NCBI RefSeq assembly: GCF_040807025.1
Contig: NC_090968.1
Span: 1,302,001 to 1,366,000, forward strand
Length of the DNA stretch: 64,000 nucleotides
From: Struthio camelus
Lineage: Eukaryota > Chordata > Aves > Struthioniformes > Struthionidae
Direction of reading: 5' to 3'
Made by a program: the position numbers and the translations under genes. Numbering within the stretch: position 1 is the first letter of the stretch; every line of letters begins with the position of its first letter. Shown here piece after piece: positions 23,420 to 61,860 of this stretch. The notes beneath the pieces were generated by a model. The model did not search any database. It saw only the letters and a program-made list of their open reading frames with translations, and had not been told where the DNA came from.

Positions 23420-26400
23420 TTACGGCTCCGTCCAGCCGCGGCAGGGCTGCGTCTGCGGAGACACGGCGGCGTGGGGCTCAGCTCCCCCCCCCGGGGTGCC
23501 CGCTTGTCCCCCCTCCGCCCCCGCCTCCGCCGGCGCAGGGCTGGAGCACCCCGGGGTGCCCCTTACCCACGGCGGGCGCTGTGCCAGCAGGTCCTGCCAC
23601 TTGACGTAGGTGAGGGTGGCCAAGCCCTTCAGCTGGGTGCGGAAGAGGAGGCCGGAGCCCTCGCGGAGGCCGGCCCCGAGCTGCCGGTCCAGCTGGGTGC
23701 AGAGGTGCTGGAGGTGACCCTGCGGGGGACAGGCGCGGGGGCGTCAAGGCGGCAGCGGTGGCGGCGGGCACCCCCGGGCCGCCCCCGCGCCCTCCCCGCT
23801 CACCCGCTGCTCATCCAGCAAGCGCTCGGTGCCCACCACGGCGTTGGCGAGGATGAGGAGGCTGTGGCTCAGGTAGCAGGCCTGCGGGCGAGAGCGGGCA
23901 CGGCTTGGCGCTGCTCCTGGGGCGCCCGCCACCCCTTGGCGCACCAGGCTCCCTTGCTCCCCACGCCAGGTCCAGCCCAAACCAGCACGGTGGAGGGTAT
24001 CCTGGGGAACAGCAGCTCCGGCGCGGCACCCGTTTTCCGAGCAGCGAGCACCCACCTCCTGGTCGGGGTCCTCTGGCTCGTTCTGGCACCCGGCGAGCAC
24101 CAGGCGCTGCAGGGTGGCGGGCCGGACCAGCGCCAGGAGGTGGCACAGCGCCTGCAGCTGGTGGGGAGAGTGGGCGTCAGGGGCGCAGGCTGACGCCCGC
24201 CCAGCCGGGCTGCCTTGTCTCCCCGCGCGCCCGCAGAGGCACCGCTCACAGGGTACCGGAGCCCGTAACGGATGCCATTCTGAAAACGAGGGAGCGCCCA
24301 GGCTGCGCCCACCTCTGCTTGCGCCCGGCCGGGCAGCACCGTGCCCAGCGGCTCCCCCAGCAGCCGGGCCATGATGCAGAGGCTCAGGTGTCGGCGAAGC
24401 TCCCTGCGGAGAAGGCAAGAGCGTGAGAAGGGTGTTGGGGCTGGCGTGGCACGGGGAGAGGTGCCAGCTCGCGCCCACGCACCCCGCCACGTGCCCGGCC
24501 CTGCACAACCCACGCCCGTGTGCCAGGCTGGATCGTCTGTGCAGCGCCTGGCATGGCACAGTCCCGGCGCACTCCAGGTGCCCGGGGCGAGGGGCGGCGG
24601 TGCCCCGAGCGGAGCCGGCAGCCGGGTCCTGCCCGCTTTGTGCGCGTGCAGCCGGTTGGAATAAAGGAATTAGAGCGAGACGCATCCGAGCCTGGCCCTG
24701 GCACGGCGCCCGCAGGGCCGTGCCAGGCTCCTGCATGGCAAAACGGAGCTCGACTCCCCGTCACCGCGGCGCGGGGGGCACGAGATGCTCGGTGCGATGC
24801 CAGCAACTGCTTCAGCATCCCGGGGGGTGGGATGCAGGTAGTGCCAATGCGCGGGCACGTACCTGCCCCTGCTCGTGATGTCCGGGAGCAGGCGCACGAC
24901 GGCAACCAGGTTATGGTGGTGCTGCGAGACCTGGCACAGGGACAGGCACAGATTTGGCAGCTGGGGAGAGAAGGAGGTGCTGAGCGACGAGCAGGGCGGG
25001 CACGGGGCTGCACCCGGGCGGCAGAGCCCTCGAGGGGACGGGGCGCGGGGGCGCCAGGCTCAGCCCGACCGCTGAGCACGCCCAACTTGTTGCGTTGGTG
25101 ATGTGCAGCAGGGTTTGCTCCCCTTGCCTCGGGTACCTGCTCCTGCCAGTCCCCAATGCCCTCCAGCAGGCAGTGCAGGAGGTGCTGCAGGTCGGGCAGG
25201 GGCTGGCACCGCAGCGCCCGGTCGAGGCTGAGGAAGCAGAGCAGGGTGAGGAGCGCCAGGCGGGCACGGTCGGGGTAGCGGCCTGGCTGGGCGACCACAC
25301 ACAGCGCCAGGAGCTGGCAGGGGAAGGCAGCGTGTGAGCCGGGCGCCAAGGATCCCGAACACACCCCTGAACCACCCCCGTGCCCGCATCGTTGCTGGGG
25401 CAGGGATGGACTGGCGGCAGCCGCAGCGGGCACCCCTCCAGCAGCTGGCATCAGCGCTGCTCCGGGCCTGACTCTCATTAGCAGCAGCCCCATTAGCTGG
25501 GCGGAGATAACGAGGGCGGTCAGCCAGGACGGAGGCGCCCGGGTGCTGCCACACGAGCCCCTCCGGGTGGATGCAGCCACCTCCCTGTGCCAGGCTGCCC
25601 GCGCCAGCGGGCGCTAGGTCCCACCGCGGGGCGGGCACGGGCGCCGCGCTGCCACCTTGCAGATGTCGCTGAGCTGCGTCGCCAGCGCCAGGGCGCTGGT
25701 CGCCTCGGGGTCTGCCTGCCCCGGGCATCGGGGAGGGTCCGGGGGCCTGCAGGGAGAGGAGCGGGGTCAGCGCGGGGGGCACCCGAGCGGACCCAGGCGT
25801 CCCGATTCTCCCGCGCCGATCCCGGGCTCACCTCCTGTCCGCGGGGCACAGCTCGAGGGGCAGCAGGCCCTGGCGGTGCAGGGCGCCAAGGTCGGCGCCC
25901 AGGCGGCAGAAAACCTGGCTGATCTCCGGCACCGTGGGGCACCAGGGCTCCCCTGCGGGCGAGGGGGGCCGGTGAGAGCGGGGTAGGGGGCGCCCCGGGT
26001 GAAGGCAGCCCCGTGCCCACCCCGCGCTCACCCACGGTGCTCAGCCGGTGCACGTTGATGTCCCACAGCACCTGGAAAGCGTTGGCCGTATCCGGGCACA
26101 GGGCCATCAGCTGCCAAAGCAAAGAGGGCGTCACCGGCTGTGGCGCCGCCCGGGCACGGCTGGGACAACGGGGATCCTCCCACCGCGGGGGCCCGGCTTA
26201 CCTGGAAGAGCCAGCGCAGGACGGGCAGCGGGCACGCGGGCACGCAGCGGTACAGCAGGCTGAGGTGGCCCTCACGGACGAAGGCGGCTTGGCAGGCAGG
26301 CGAGGCGCTACGGAGGGTGACACGGGTGCGTGTGCCCGACCACGGACACAGGCGGACGCGCAGCCCGGCGCGGGCACCCGCGTGCAAACATAACAAATAC

Positions 26401-27841
26401 CCGCCCCCAACCAAATACACGAACACCCGCCCTCGCCCGCAGGCAGGACCGCGCGCGTGCCGGCAGGGCTGCCGTCGCGCCCAGACGCCGGCTGACGTGT
26501 TCCCGCAGGGCGTCACCCAGCCCGGGGGACGGGCCACGGGCGCGCGGAGCCGCCGGGACCCCCGCCGCCGGGCTCTCACCGGAGGAAGAGCGCTTCCAGG
26601 TCGCTCTGAGGCTGCAGCCCGCCAGCGTCGAGGGTGGGCGCGGGCAGCGGGCGGGCGTGGAAGACGGGCTCGCCGGGGTGCACGGCCGGGATGAGCGCCG
26701 GTTTGACGGCGAAGCGGGCCAGGAAGAGCCTGCGGGCCGGAGGGCAGAGCGGCCGCCGTGGTGCTGGGCGGGCGGGCGGCGGGTGCCCCGCGGCGGCCAC
26801 CCGCCTGCCCGCGCCACTGCTACCTGTGCTCCTCGGGCAGCGGGGCGTCCTCGTCCGGGGACTCCTGCGGGCTGCCGTCGTCCTCGCATACCCACTCCGG
26901 GCTGCTGCGCGGCGCGGCCGCCTGGTCCTGCTCCCTGCCACGGGGGCGCTTAGGGCGCGACGGGGGCCGTCGGGCGCCCCTTAGCGTGACGCCCTGGGCC
27001 CGCCTCACCTCTTCTCCTTGACCAGCGAATCCAGGCTGTTGGCGAGCGGATCCGGCTGCGGGCACAGGGCAAGAAAGCGTTAACTCCCCAGCGGCTCCCG
27101 CGACACCCCAGGGGAAGGAGCCGGATGCCCGGCGGGCGCCAAGCAGGGACCTACCCGGCCGCGCCGCGGTGGGCTCCGGGCCTCGTCGCCCGCCAGCAGC
27201 AGGTCCCGCAACGGGATCAGGACGTCCTCGCCGTCCTCGGGGGACGCCCGCCCGCTGGCCTCGTCCGGCGGGCGCCCGCAAGCCGCCCGGCCTCGTGGCC
27301 GCCCCGGCGACCGTCCGCCTCCGGCGCGGCGGCGCCCGCCCTCGCCCCCGGGGCTGAGCCGGGAGCGACGCGACGCCGGGGCCGGCCCGGGCGACGCTCG
27401 TTTCGGCGAGGAGCTCCGGCCGGCCCCGGGGCCGGCGGCGCGTTGCCTGCTCGACGCGCCGCGCGTCTCTTTGGGCCGGCGGGGCGGCGGGGCGGCGGGG
27501 CGGCGCTCGGCCGCCGGCGGAGGGCGGCGGGGGTGCGGAGGGGGCCGGGCGCGCGGTCCTCGCCGGCCCCCCCCCGCCGCCGCCGGTGGTGGTGGCGGTG
27601 ACCGCTCGCCTCGCGCCCTGCCGGCCTCACGCGGCCGGCGCAGGCCCGGGGGGCCGGGGGCGGCCTCCAGCAGGCCGGGGGGCGGCAGGGCGAAGGGGGG
27701 CCCCACGCGCAGCTGCTTGAGGGCCCGCAGCTGCTGGTAGCGCTGGAGGCTGGCCTGGAAGCGGGGGCTGAAGAGGCCGGTGCGGGGGGCCCGGGCCGAC
27801 GACAGCGGGATCTGGTACCAGCGCAGCCCCGGCGGCGCCAT
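23420..27841 (-). CDS. FAM178B: FAM178B (SLF2-related) protein, complete model
   Basis: Fifteen minus-strand exons join to 707 residues: 27155-27841, 27009-27055, 26824-26934, 26580-26729, 26202-26307, 26032-26110, 25832-25952, 25656-25746, 25137-25313, 24863-24960, 24313-24403, 24056-24157, 23804-23881, 23567-23719, 23420-23452. Exon 1 encodes 229 residues, mostly Arg/Pro/Gly-rich and probably disordered, ending with DVLIPLRDLLLAGDE. The rest is a helical domain shared with FAM178A/SLF2 (LARFAVKPALIPAVHPGEPV, FQVLWDINVHRLS). SLF2 brings SMC5/6 to damaged DNA; the role of FAM178B is not established, so a chromatin function is inference. The position beside SEMA4C supports the name. The 33-nt last exon and the weak donor after exon 8 (AAG/GTGGCA) are the least certain parts. 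Confidence 0.87.
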
Positions 27842-28470
27842 GGCCGGGCCCTCGAGGGGGCGGCGGGGGGGGGGGGGTGCCCGCTGGGCTCTGGGGGTGG
27901 GGCTTAGCTGGGCGGGGTGCGAGGAAAGGGCGGGGCCTGGGCGAAAGGGGCGGGGCCGAGCGGGAGGAGGGCCAATGGGAGGCTGGTGGGTGGGGGGAGG
28001 GGGGGGTATGTGCGGCGCTGGCCCCTCCTACCCGCGGCGCTGCTTTCAAATGGCAACTGGCAACGGCCCCGCCCCTTCCTCCCCGCCTCCTTTCCCGTCT
28101 GAGCCAATCGGAGCTGGGGCAGGGCGGCGCGCCCCGCCCCCTCGCGTCTGGCCGAGCCAGCTCTTTGGTGGGGAGGAGCAAGGGAACGGTCTATCAACGG
28201 CAAAGCCCCGCCCCCCTGCCAATCAGCATGAGAGGCGGGGCTAGCCCCTCCGTGAGTGTCTCCTCCCCTCAGCAGACTCCCGCCTCGCATGCTGGGAGAT
28301 GTAGTCCCCGAGGCAGCAGGGCATGCTGGGAGTTGTAGTCCCGAGGGGGCAACGCCGCCCCGCGGCACCAGCACTTCCGGGTCGCCTAGGGGCACCGGAG
28401 ACTGCTTCCGCTTGCCCCGGAAGTTCCGCTGCCTGCTCCGGTGCGCGGCGGCGGCCAGCCCGGCGGCGCC
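27842..28470. promoter_or_regulatory. Bidirectional promoter FAM178B / SNRNP200
   Basis: Only 629 bp separate the two divergent start codons. Two copies of catgctgggagNtgtagtcc (28288-28307 and 28322-28341, 34 bp apart) match the long ZNF143/THAP11 (Ronin) motif in reverse orientation. CCAAT boxes lie at 27972, 28104 and 28219, GC boxes near 27955 and 28208. This is a TATA-less housekeeping promoter; the two motif copies sit on the SNRNP200 side. Confidence 0.85.
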
Positions 28471-49875
<21,405 letters not shown>

Positions 49876-50161
49876 GGAAGGCTCGCGCCGGCCCAGCATT
49901 CCCCCGCTGGGCAGCAGGTCCCCGTCGCTACAGGATTCGGCCGGTGTTCAGCGAGCAAACCTGAGCCGTTGTAGTGCTTGTGTCAGGTCCGTTCGTGTGA
50001 CTGCCGTGTGTCACTTGTTGTTTGTTCCACCTGCCCGGTTCTTAGAGCGTGGGACTCCCTCTTCTCCCGTGCTATGTTCTTTTTTTAAGATGTTGATGCT
50101 TTGTACAGTGTTTTTTAGACAGGCGCTGCGTGCAGAAGCATGATGCAACTGCAGCAGCTGG

Positions 50162-50167
50162 AATAAA
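50162..50167 (+). terminator. SNRNP200 poly(A) signal
   Basis: A canonical AATAAA lies 287 bp after the SNRNP200 stop codon, followed by GT-rich sequence (gtgggtctgtggg). A short 3' UTR of about 0.3 kb fits this gene. Confidence 0.88.
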
Positions 50168-50189
50168 TCTTGAGCCCCCTCATGGCCTC

Positions 50190-50800
50190 TGCAGCGGTGG
50201 GTCTGTGGGAGGGAAGGTGGGGGAGAAAACAGTCCTGACCATCTCTGCTTCCTCTCTCGAAGGATCGCACCATGATGCTGAGGGCCTCTGACTGTCCTCA
50301 GGGCCGGGGGGCTGTAGGGCTGTCAACCTACCTCTGGGGCTAGAGGGGTGGCTGGGCTCAGGCCTAAGTCCCCGCGCATCTCTAGGTGCTCAATAAGGTT
50401 CATTAGCAGAACTAATTAAGAACCAGAGCCAACGCTCAGCTGCCAGGAGACTGAACTGATGCTTTTGGCGTTTGTCAGAAGGACAAATAGCAGCCGCTGC
50501 CAGGCAGAAGTGGTTGGAGCTGCCCAGTAGCTATTTCTGAGAGCAGCCTGCAGACACCAAGCACTGACGTAACCACCTCCCTCAGGCTGTGTTTTACAGG
50601 GAGGTGTAAAACCTGCTCCTCAGAGGGCCTGTCCTCAGGCAGGGCTTGTCCAGCCCCCAGCGTAGCACTTGGGGCCTGTTCTGCAAGGCTGCTCACCCCC
50701 GAGAGCAACAGGCACGACGTCTGTGCCGGCGAGGGTCGTGCTAGTGTCAAGGAAACAGCGCGCGCACTGAAAGGAAGAGCCACAGTCTTCTACCAGGCCA
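50190..50800. other. Tail-to-tail spacer SNRNP200 / CIAO1
   Basis: About 0.6 kb separates the two convergent poly(A) signals. No gene, repeat family or RNA gene is recognised. The same tail-to-tail arrangement is known for the mammalian genes. Confidence 0.7.
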
Positions 50801-50807
50801 GCACAGG

Positions 50808-50813
50808 TTTATT
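50808..50813 (-). terminator. CIAO1 poly(A) signal
   Basis: TTTATT on the plus strand gives AATAAA on the minus strand, about 410 bp after the CIAO1 stop codon. Confidence 0.8.
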
Positions 50814-51221
50814 GAGCTTGGGGCAGGAGTACAGGGCGTGCATGTCTGCACAGGGAGGCAGGACATGACAGCCTGCACCATCTCCCAAAGCCTCTGAAGA
50901 GTTGCGCTATCGCGTGCGTCATCAGGGAGGCCGGTGCCACTGGGTGGGACCCCACGGCCTTGCAGGCTTGGAGTCACCCACGAGACTCAACAAAAAATTC
51001 ACCGTCTGCCGCGTTCATTCAGAGCGGTTTGGTGAGGGGACAGAAGTCCAATTTCCGGAGCAGCGCAGGGCGAGGAGGTTGGTTATCGTCTCCTGTCCCG
51101 CTCTCTGCGCCGAGGAGGGTGTTCGCGTCGGCTCGAGAGCCGAAACGCGCCTGCTGCTGGGTCGGGGCCGCGGCGGTACCTGGGACAAGCAGTGGTGCCT
51201 CAGGGCAGGGGGTTGAGCGGC

Positions 51222-53630
51222 TCAGCAAACTTCGGGCCGCTGGTACTTCCAGAAGGCGATCTCCCCGTCGTCGCTGCAGGAGGCCAGCAAGCCCGGCTCC
51301 TTGGGGTTCCAGGCCACGCAGTTGACGTCCTGCGAGTGCGCCCGGGGCACGTGAGCGGCGAGGCTGAAAGTGGGCTGCTGCGAGGCCGTGGGCGAGCTCT
51401 CCTCGAACACCCGGATGGCGTCGTCGCCGCAAGCCGTCGCCAACGCTCCGGTCAGGTGGCACCTAGAGCAGAGGCAGTGCAACGGGTCACCGAAAGCCAT
51501 CGGGAGAGGGAAGAGCACCCTTGACCCAGCCCCGCAAAGGAGAACCGGCGCAGCAGCAGCCCACTCACCATGCCACGTCGTAGATGGTCCTTGTGTGGAA
51601 GCCCGAGAGGTTGCAAATACACTTCCAGGTGGGGTCAGCACCGCTGCAGGCCACCCCTGGGAGGCAAGAGAGAATAACCTAAAATCCGCTGTCAGGTGGG
51701 AAGGGGCAAATTGCAGCGGTGAGCAACCCTGCCAGGTGCTGTGGGCACCGCAGGGTCTCCAGTATAAGCAAGCTCATGAAATGCAAGTTGACATCAACGT
51801 AAACGCTTGGACCGTGTGCCAAATCCATTAACGGCACCAGTCTTTCACCTCCAGCCGCCTCTGTCATGCTGCATAAAGGGAAAACGGTTCCCCAGGCAGG
51901 GAACCGTTTTCCGCTGCAGGTTAGAACCAGCTCAGCTGTCACCACCTCGCCGCGGCGAGCGCGAGACGGGGCGAGAGCAGCTCTCGGCGCGCTCACCTTC
52001 CTCGTTGCCCGGCTTGTACTGGCGCCAGATGCGCACCGTCTTGTCGTCGCTGCAGGAAGCCAGGCGCTCGCCGCTCCGGTCGAAAGCCACGCTCCACACG
52101 GTGGATTCGTGGCCCTCCAGCGTGGCGCAGCACACCCAGTCGTCCTCCTCTTCGTGGTAGAGCTTCACCGTGTCGTCGTAGCTGGCCGAGGCCAACAGCT
52201 GAGGGAGGGCAGAGAAAAGAAAGAAATACGGATGCTGCACGGAAAGGCTCAGCGCGAGGCCCTCTTTCTCCCTGGGAGAGCCCGGCTTTCGCGGGCAGGG
52301 CGTTGGCGTCCCTCCAGGCCGGAAAGGCTCAGAGACGGGGCCGCTTCGTCCCTGCTTCATCTTTTTCTCCCAAGCTTGGCGCAGCTGGTCAGAAACAGCC
52401 ACCCCGCGGGCGCGTTCGCAGCGAGTTTCTGGGATTTCCTCAGCCCCGGAAAAGCAACAGATGGTGGAGGGGGAAAAGCTCTTACCTCCTGGTTTGGGTG
52501 CCACACCACGTGCTTGACGTCCTGCGTGTGGGAGTTGAGGACGCTCACGCACTCGTACTCCTCCTCTTCGTCCACTGCACGGAGAAAGCTCGCTGTAAAG
52601 CGAAGGAGCGAGGCGCCGGGCCGGGCCGCGAGGCGGAGGGAGAGCGTGGGCCTTGCCTCTCACCTTCCCACACCCACACGCTCTTGTCGCGGCTGCACGT
52701 GGCCAGGAGGTTACCGGAGGGCGCCCAGGCCACCGACTTCACCTCGTTCTCGTGTCCCTCCAAGGTGGTGACGCACTGCCCGAGGAAGAGGGGAGAGTGA
52801 GCGGCGGCCGGCCCGGCGGCCCCCTGCCCGCCCGCCCGCCCGCGCCGCCCTCACCTCGAAGCCGTCCGGCTGCTTCTTCCAGATGCAGGTGGTGGCGTCG
52901 AAGCTGGCCGAGGCCAGGTAGGTGCCGCAGGGCGACCAGGCCACCTTGCGCACCGTGCGCTGGTGCCCGTCGCCCAGCACGGCGCGGCAGGCCCAGCCGG
53001 GCCCTGCGGGCACCGGGCGCCCGCTAGCTTCCCCCTCCGGCCTGGGGTCCCCCCGGCCCCGCCCCCTCTGGCATGCCCCTCCCTCCCGGCCCTTCTCGCC
53101 CCGCCCCCTCCCTCCCAGCCCCTCTAGCCCCGCCCCCTCCCTCGCAGCCCCTCCCAGCCCTCTCTAGCCCCGCCCCCTCCTTGCAGCCCTCTCTAGCCCC
53201 GCCCCCTCCTTGCAGCCCCTCTAGCCCCGCCCCCTCCTTGCAGCCCCCTCTAGACCCGCCCCCTCCCTCGCAACCCCTCACAGCCCGCTCTAGCCCCGCC
53301 CCCTCCTCGCAGCCCTTCTAGCCACACCCCCTCACAGCCCCTCCTTTCCAGTCCCTCTAGCCCCGCCCCTTCCTCTCAGCCCCCCTTACAGTCCCTCTAC
53401 CCCACCCTCACATTCCCTCTAGCCCCGCCCCTTCATCACAGCCCCTCCCTCTAGCCCCGCCCCGCCCCTCCCGCCCGGCGCCGCCGCCCACCTTCCCTGC
53501 CCCAGAGGCGGACGACGCGGTCGCCGCCGCAGGAGGCCAGCAAGGAGCCGCCGGGGCTCCAGGCCAGGTACCAGCAGCGGGAGTCGGGGTGGGCCGGCCG
53601 GCGGCACAGCAGCGACAGCGCCTCCTTCAT
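51222..53630 (-). CDS. CIAO1: CIAO1 WD40 subunit of the cytosolic Fe-S targeting complex, complete
   Basis: CIAO1 works with CIAO2B and MMS19 to deliver Fe-S clusters to cytosolic and nuclear proteins. Seven minus-strand exons, 53492-53630, 52855-53003, 52664-52775, 52486-52574, 51997-52198, 51569-51656 and 51222-51462, join to 339 residues, the human length as I recall it. The chain is a seven-bladed WD40 propeller: [90 protein letters not shown] and [20 protein letters not shown]. It ends KYQRPEVC. There is no signal or membrane segment. Introns are short; intron 1 holds a GC-box minisatellite and intron 5 a perfect hairpin. Its start codon lies 118 bp from that of TMEM127. Confidence 0.97.
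51879..51912. repeat. Perfect 14-bp hairpin in CIAO1 intron 5
   Basis: Arms ggaaaacggttccc (51879-51892) and gggaaccgttttcc (51899-51912) are exact reverse complements around the 6-base loop caggca. The hairpin lies within the intron, about 85 bp from the downstream exon on the minus strand. It matches no repeat family I know. Confidence 0.93.
53070..53465. repeat. GC-box minisatellite in CIAO1 intron 1
   Basis: About eleven units of roughly 28-40 bp carry the core ctctagccccgccccctcc followed by 'ttgcagccc' variants. Nearly every unit contains a consensus Sp1/KLF GC box (ccccgccc) and a CTAG word. The array fills most of intron 1 and ends about 170 bp from the CIAO1 start codon, so it may extend the bidirectional promoter. 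Confidence 0.9.
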
Positions 53631-53748
53631 GGCGCCGCCGCTCCCGCTCCCGGCGCCGCGCGGTGACGTCAGGCGCGGGCGGAAGCGGAAGCGACGGCGG
53701 CCGGCGAGGGGCAGCGGGGGGGAGGCGGCGGCGGCGGGGAGCGGCGCC
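53631..53748. promoter_or_regulatory. 118-bp bidirectional promoter CIAO1 / TMEM127
   Basis: Start codons of the two divergent genes are only 118 bp apart. A perfect palindromic CRE (TGACGTCA) sits at 53664-53671, and ETS-like gcggaag words follow at about 53680-53692. There is no TATA box. Both 5' UTRs must be very short or start sites overlap. Human TMEM127 has a non-coding first exon; no clear acceptor before this start codon is seen. Confidence 0.85.
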
Positions 53749-59456
<5,708 letters not shown>

Positions 59457-61860
59457 CGCTACCCGGGGCCGTGGAGCACGGTAATAGCTTTCTCCCAGCC
59501 CTAAACTGTCCTCGGGTGGGGATGTGCTCCCCGACCCGCAAGGGCCCCTTCACCAGTGCTTCGTTTTCTAGGCACCTTGTTCACTCTTCTGAGCTCTTCC
59601 ACGCAAAGGAAAGGACTTGTTTTAAGAATCGGATGACCAGCGGTTTCTTCACACGACGCTCTCCAAAAACCACCCCTCGTTTTATTACCTTTGTAGCGTG
59701 ATTTTAACCCCCTCGCCCCCTCCGCGTTGTACCCGTTTGGGTGGCTGAAAGAATAACAGACGAGAGCGGTGTCAGCAGCTCCCACCTTTCCGCGTGATCC
59801 CGGACACTCGTTTCCAGCCACGTGCTTGCGAGGGTGAAATCGCCCCCTTGTTTGCGAGGGTGCAGACACGTGCGCGTGAATCTATTTCTATGTGAAACGC
59901 CTGGCGCGGTGTGCTGGTGGGAGGGAGAACAGCCCTTTGTAGCAGCTGTACAACAGGCGACAGGTACAGCAGCCCTGTGGCCACCGCTCTAACTGCTCTT
60001 GTTTTCTGACTTGCGCTGATCACACAAGCATTTTGCACTTTATTCATGAGGCTCGCTGCCCTTTTCCCAGACTTTGTGGAGGATGGTGACGTTCGTGGGG
60101 GCCAGCTGCTGTAGACGGTCACCGTTACAAACCCCCGGAGCGAGGTTTGCAAGAAGGAGGCGCATCGCGGGCTGATTCGGCGAAGCCGTGCCGACTCCAG
60201 CAGTGATTTGGGGGGAGCGATCTGCACCCTCTGCAGCGCCTAGCTCCCCTGAGCATGTCGCAAGTAAATCTGTTTTCCGCCAAGATTGAAACCAGACTTT
60301 TACGTAGCGGCAACTACTGAGAAGCAGGTTGAGCCTCTGCTAGAAAACGGGCATCTCCGACTATAGCTTTTATGCAAGTTCTCGTCCTCCGCGCAAAGCT
60401 GACTTTTTACGCTTTTTGTCCCCTTTTAACTTAGCTGTTTTTCTGTCCTGCTCTTAGTTTATTACCCTTCCTGTGACAAAGACTCTGTTCCTCTGCGAGC
60501 CCCGCGAGACGCTGTAGGGATTCAGCGTCGCTTGGCCTCAAGAGCGAGCTGTGCCCCGAACGGCGCCGGACGGCCGAGGGAAACCAGCCCCGCGCTTCCA
60601 CAACTATCGGCCCGGCCAAGAAGGTAGCTGGTGGCGAAAGAGCAAAACTTGTGCTGGTTTGAGGATCTTGTTTTCAGGCTGTTTAAAGCGAATTGAGCAG
60701 CGAAAGCTGAGCAGCAAGGCAGCAGCCTGAGCGCCGTACCACCAACTCAGGAAGCGAAAGGGATGGCCAAGCACCAGCTTGGCCTGGAAGGTGCAGAGGC
60801 TTAGACAAGTAATTTTAGGACAGGAATACTGCTTGTAGGTCTCACACAGTTCCCAGTGACCCCTCCCTTCCTAACGCTTATTATATATTTTCTTGTAGCT
60901 GGCTGTTTTGGCCAGCTTGTTCCTTTTCCTTCTCCGCTTGCAGCAGCACTGGCTATGCAAGAGATTAAGCCGCTCTCCAGGCCTCGGGCCGTGGAACGAA
61001 ACCGGGAAATCTTATTTTAGGAGAGCACTGCTTGTGTCCGCCGCGCTGCCTCCATGGGAGAGGACTAGGACTATTAGGAGTCTTTTCCACGGTGGCCACA
61101 AAAGACTTGAAGCAGCAAACGTGGTGATTCGAAGCCTTCGAGGCTCCTGGTCGAGGTGGGCAGAGCTTAGAGAGAAGCCGACAGCGTAATATTGAGAGGG
61201 TTTAGCGTAGCGGGTAATCCCAGCGCCGCTCTTCCACCACGCAGCTCCGCGCCTGCTCTTGGCCAAAGCAACTCCGTTAAGACGTCCCGCGGTCCGTCTC
61301 CTGACGGCCGATCTTTGATCATTCAGCAGCTTTTTCTCCGCCGTCGCGCTAGGGCGTCCGTCCGGCGCGGATTCCCCAGCGGGTCTCGCTGGGAAATATT
61401 TAGGGTTTCCCCGGCGGTGACCGTATGCAAGAGAGGGCTTAACTGTAAATAGTCTGTGCATAAACATATTGTATTTCTGTACAAAAAAAAAAAAAATGCC
61501 ATGATTTCCCTCACCTACTAATCCACGGGGCTTGAAGAAATCTAAACGGGAGCTGGGGAAGTCCTTAAACACGCTGACTCCTCGCTGCTGCTTTTCTCCT
61601 TGCGTCACCCACGGCAGGAGAAAGCAGAGCGGGCGAAGCACCCGCGTGCCAAAGGGGTTCGTACCTGTTTCGCGAGCGACGGCCGGCTCCCGGCCGGACT
61701 CGTGCAGCCGCGGCTTTGCTGGCTGCTTTACAGGCACGTTTGCTTTGACGTGATCCTTTTTACACCGTCCCCGCGAGGCGCTGTCGGCCGTGTCCTGTAA
61801 ATCTACCCCTCCGTGTCCTGATTTTTTTTCTAGAGAAAATAAAAGGGATGTAAATAGCGT
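59457..61860 (+). other. TMEM127 3' UTR
   Basis: About 2.4 kb of non-coding sequence follows the TMEM127 stop, ending at the first good AATAAA (61838-61843). A long 3' UTR fits the mammalian gene. It contains an A run of about 13 bases at 61483-61495. Open frames here show no domain. Confidence 0.6.
61838..61843 (+). terminator. Candidate TMEM127 poly(A) signal
   Basis: AATAAA in the context gaaaataaaaggg, followed by GT-rich sequence (gcgttggttgcgag). It lies 2.4 kb after the stop codon and is the first canonical signal. Confidence 0.65.

Noticed and set aside
22664-23604. Plus-strand frames with LGSARLGSAR or QLSSAQLG repeats
   Set aside because: These are translations of the pentamer array in three frames, with no splice or start context.
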